This document shows positions 62,605-64,000 of a stretch of 64,000 bases of DNA, piece by piece. The notes under the pieces are model-generated. The model was not told the origin of the DNA. It searched no databases and worked only from the letters and a program-made list of their open reading frames with translations. The position numbers were made by a program, and so were the translations under genes. The stretch's first letter is position 1; each line of letters begins with the position of its first letter. Origin of the DNA: Beta vulgaris subsp. vulgaris (lineage: Eukaryota; Streptophyta; Magnoliopsida; Caryophyllales; Amaranthaceae); assembly GCF_026745355.1 (NCBI RefSeq), contig NC_079209.1, forward strand, positions 36,826,700 to 36,890,699. Direction: 5' to 3'.

Positions 62605-64000
62605 TATACCACTAAAGATTTCCCAAAATATGGACTGAGACAAGGGGACCACTTGACTCTATATATTTTCATTCTCTGCATGGAAGTACTTTCGCGGAAA
62701 TTAATCCAGCAACAGGACCGGGGGCTAGTTAAAGGGCTAAAACTCAATCGAAGAGCACCAGAAATCTCGCACCTCTTCTTTGCAGATGATGTACTTTTTT
62801 TCTTCCAAAGAACTATGGAAAATGTACGGAACCTAAGGAAAACTCTGGATAGGTTCTGTGAACTATCGGGAGAAATGATCAATACCTAGAAAACATACAT
62901 AGTTTTCAGTAGGAATACACCTAGGAAAATTGTCAGGCTTTTGAATAAAGGTTTTAAAGTTGCAAACAAGGAAAAACTAGGAAAATATCCGGGTTGCCCT
63001 GTAACACCCCATAATTTCAAAGCGGAAACGAAAGAGATAATAAGGGTTAAAATTACGGGGTGTTACATGCCCAATGGATGTCACAGGCCACTTTTTGAAT
63101 ACCTTCCAGGACCTGCCCGAAAAGATAGTGAAAACGATATCTGCTTGGCAATTCTCGGCTCTTAACCAAGCAGGGAAGCTGATACAATCCTTATTGTCTA
63201 TGCCTCACATGTAATGGCCTTATAAATGATCCCTATAAAGATTCTTGCTACAACCACTTTAGCAATGTTGAAATTCTGGTGGGTACAAATATGAATAAGA
63301 GGCTTATATATTTTGGAAAAAGCGAAGCCTTCTAGAGGAGCATAAGCATAAGGGAGGTTTAGGTCTTAGGAATTTGGTGGCTATCAACTCAGCTACCCTC
63401 TTTAAGCGAGCTTGGAGAATCCATAACAATCAAGCTCTCCTAGTAAGCAAAATATTAAGAGCCAAATATTCCGATTCATGGTTTCGAAACACTATTAGAG
63501 GAAAATCCCACAAAATGGCTCATGGGAGGCAGCAGTATTATGAAGAGTGTTGGTCATATGGCAAGTGGCTTAGGGAAAAGAATAGGGAACGAAAACTCTA
63601 CAACTATACTAAATACAATATGGGCTGGAGGGAGAAGTATACATTTCAAAGAGAACTCAATGTGCTCAACTATGACAAAGCCATTATGGGTTAGTGATCT
63701 AATATTGGAAAACCGCACATGGAATACGACCCTCTTAAGGAAGTAGTTTGAAGAGGAGGATGTAAGAACCATTAAAACAGTGCACCTCTTATCAATTGAT
63801 AAGGAAGATGAATTTAGCTGGGAAAAATCAAGACAGGGGGAGTACCTAACCAAATCAGGTTACTGGTTAATCAAGGGAGAAGAAACTGCAATTGTTGAAA
63901 TCTTAAAATTCTGGAAACAAATATTCTAGCCAAAATGGAAGATATTGTATTGAAAGCTAGCTAATGGTGCCCTAGCCACCGGAGTACACCTTAGAAGTAG
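62605..64000 (+). pseudogene. LINE (non-LTR retrotransposon) reverse transcriptase relic, 5' truncated
   Basis: GLRQGDHLTLYIFILCMEVL, then the polymerase motif LFFADDVLFF at about 62770-62800, then FCELSGEMIN, KYPGC|PMDVTGHFLNTF (split by the 68-bp insertion), SALNQAGKLIQSLLSMP, GGLGLRNLVAINSATLFKRA and RILRAKYSDSWF-like sequence. Near the window end a zf-RVT-like stretch (LANGALATGVHLRS) appears. Stops and frame changes (62887, about 63210, 63600) show it is dead. It starts about 40 bp after the mariner TA flank, lacks the N-terminal endonuclease, and runs off the window. Confidence 0.87.
63000..63067. mobile_element. 68-bp mini-insertion with LTR-like ends and TSD TGCCC
   Basis: It begins TGTAACACCCCATAATTT and ends AAATTACGGGGTGTTACA. 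The ends are 18-bp inverted repeats with one mismatch. Perfect flanks TGCCC lie at 62995-62999 and 63068-63072. Removing 73 bases (insert plus one flank) restores the LINE frame through GCPMDVTG, so it is a true insertion. The first 11 bases equal the terminus of the 2.5-kb solo LTRs in this window. It is too short to encode anything. Confidence 0.9.

Overview
This is plant nuclear DNA, most likely from a eudicot. The evidence is plant spliceosomal introns, one clearly recognisable plant gene (ROOT HAIRLESS 1, RHL1, twelve exons on the + strand, 43372-55195), AT-rich intergenic sequence, and plant-type transposable elements of nearly every order. I cannot name the species. Apart from RHL1, almost every long reading frame belongs to a transposable element and most are broken. 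Positions 24-242 hold a relic of a DUF26 (Gnk2-type) domain. LAYOUT. 641-26157: a hAT DNA transposon with an imperfect 8-bp target duplication and a decayed minus-strand transposase. It has been filled by later insertions: a 2.9-kb solo LTR (4450-7321) carrying an inverted GC-rich minisatellite; a second solo LTR (about 8594-13170), itself split by a third solo LTR (9384-11935); and a nearly complete 11.7-kb Ty3/gypsy Tat-type retrotransposon (13637-25302). That retrotransposon lies on the minus strand (gag, protease, RT, RNase H, integrase) and carries an extra gene on the opposite strand, with its own TATA-like box and a 44-bp tandem hairpin array. 26499-35228: a PIF/Harbinger transposon with its Myb/SANT-like ORF1 and DDE transposase, ORF1 being split by another solo LTR (30460-32964) of the same family as 9384-11935 in inverted orientation. 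35232-43200: gene-poor sequence with Stowaway and long-TIR elements. 43372-55195: RHL1, whose introns hold a Helitron, Stowaway and Tourist MITEs and a hAT MITE. 55885-56290: RNase H-like relic. 57132-62565: a mariner-like element with a DD39D transposase split by a 1.2-kb hAT element. 62605-64000: a LINE reverse transcriptase relic, split by a 68-bp insertion with 18-bp terminal inverted repeats and a 5-bp target duplication. HOW IT FITS TOGETHER. Target duplications and the clean rejoining of interrupted reading frames let the insertion order be read directly. RHL1 is the only gene that looks intact and functional for the host. The least ordinary items are the 68-bp mini-insertion (63000-63067), the antisense gene with its hairpin array inside the Tat element, the inverted minisatellite inside a solo LTR, and the unassigned reading frame 57673-58122.
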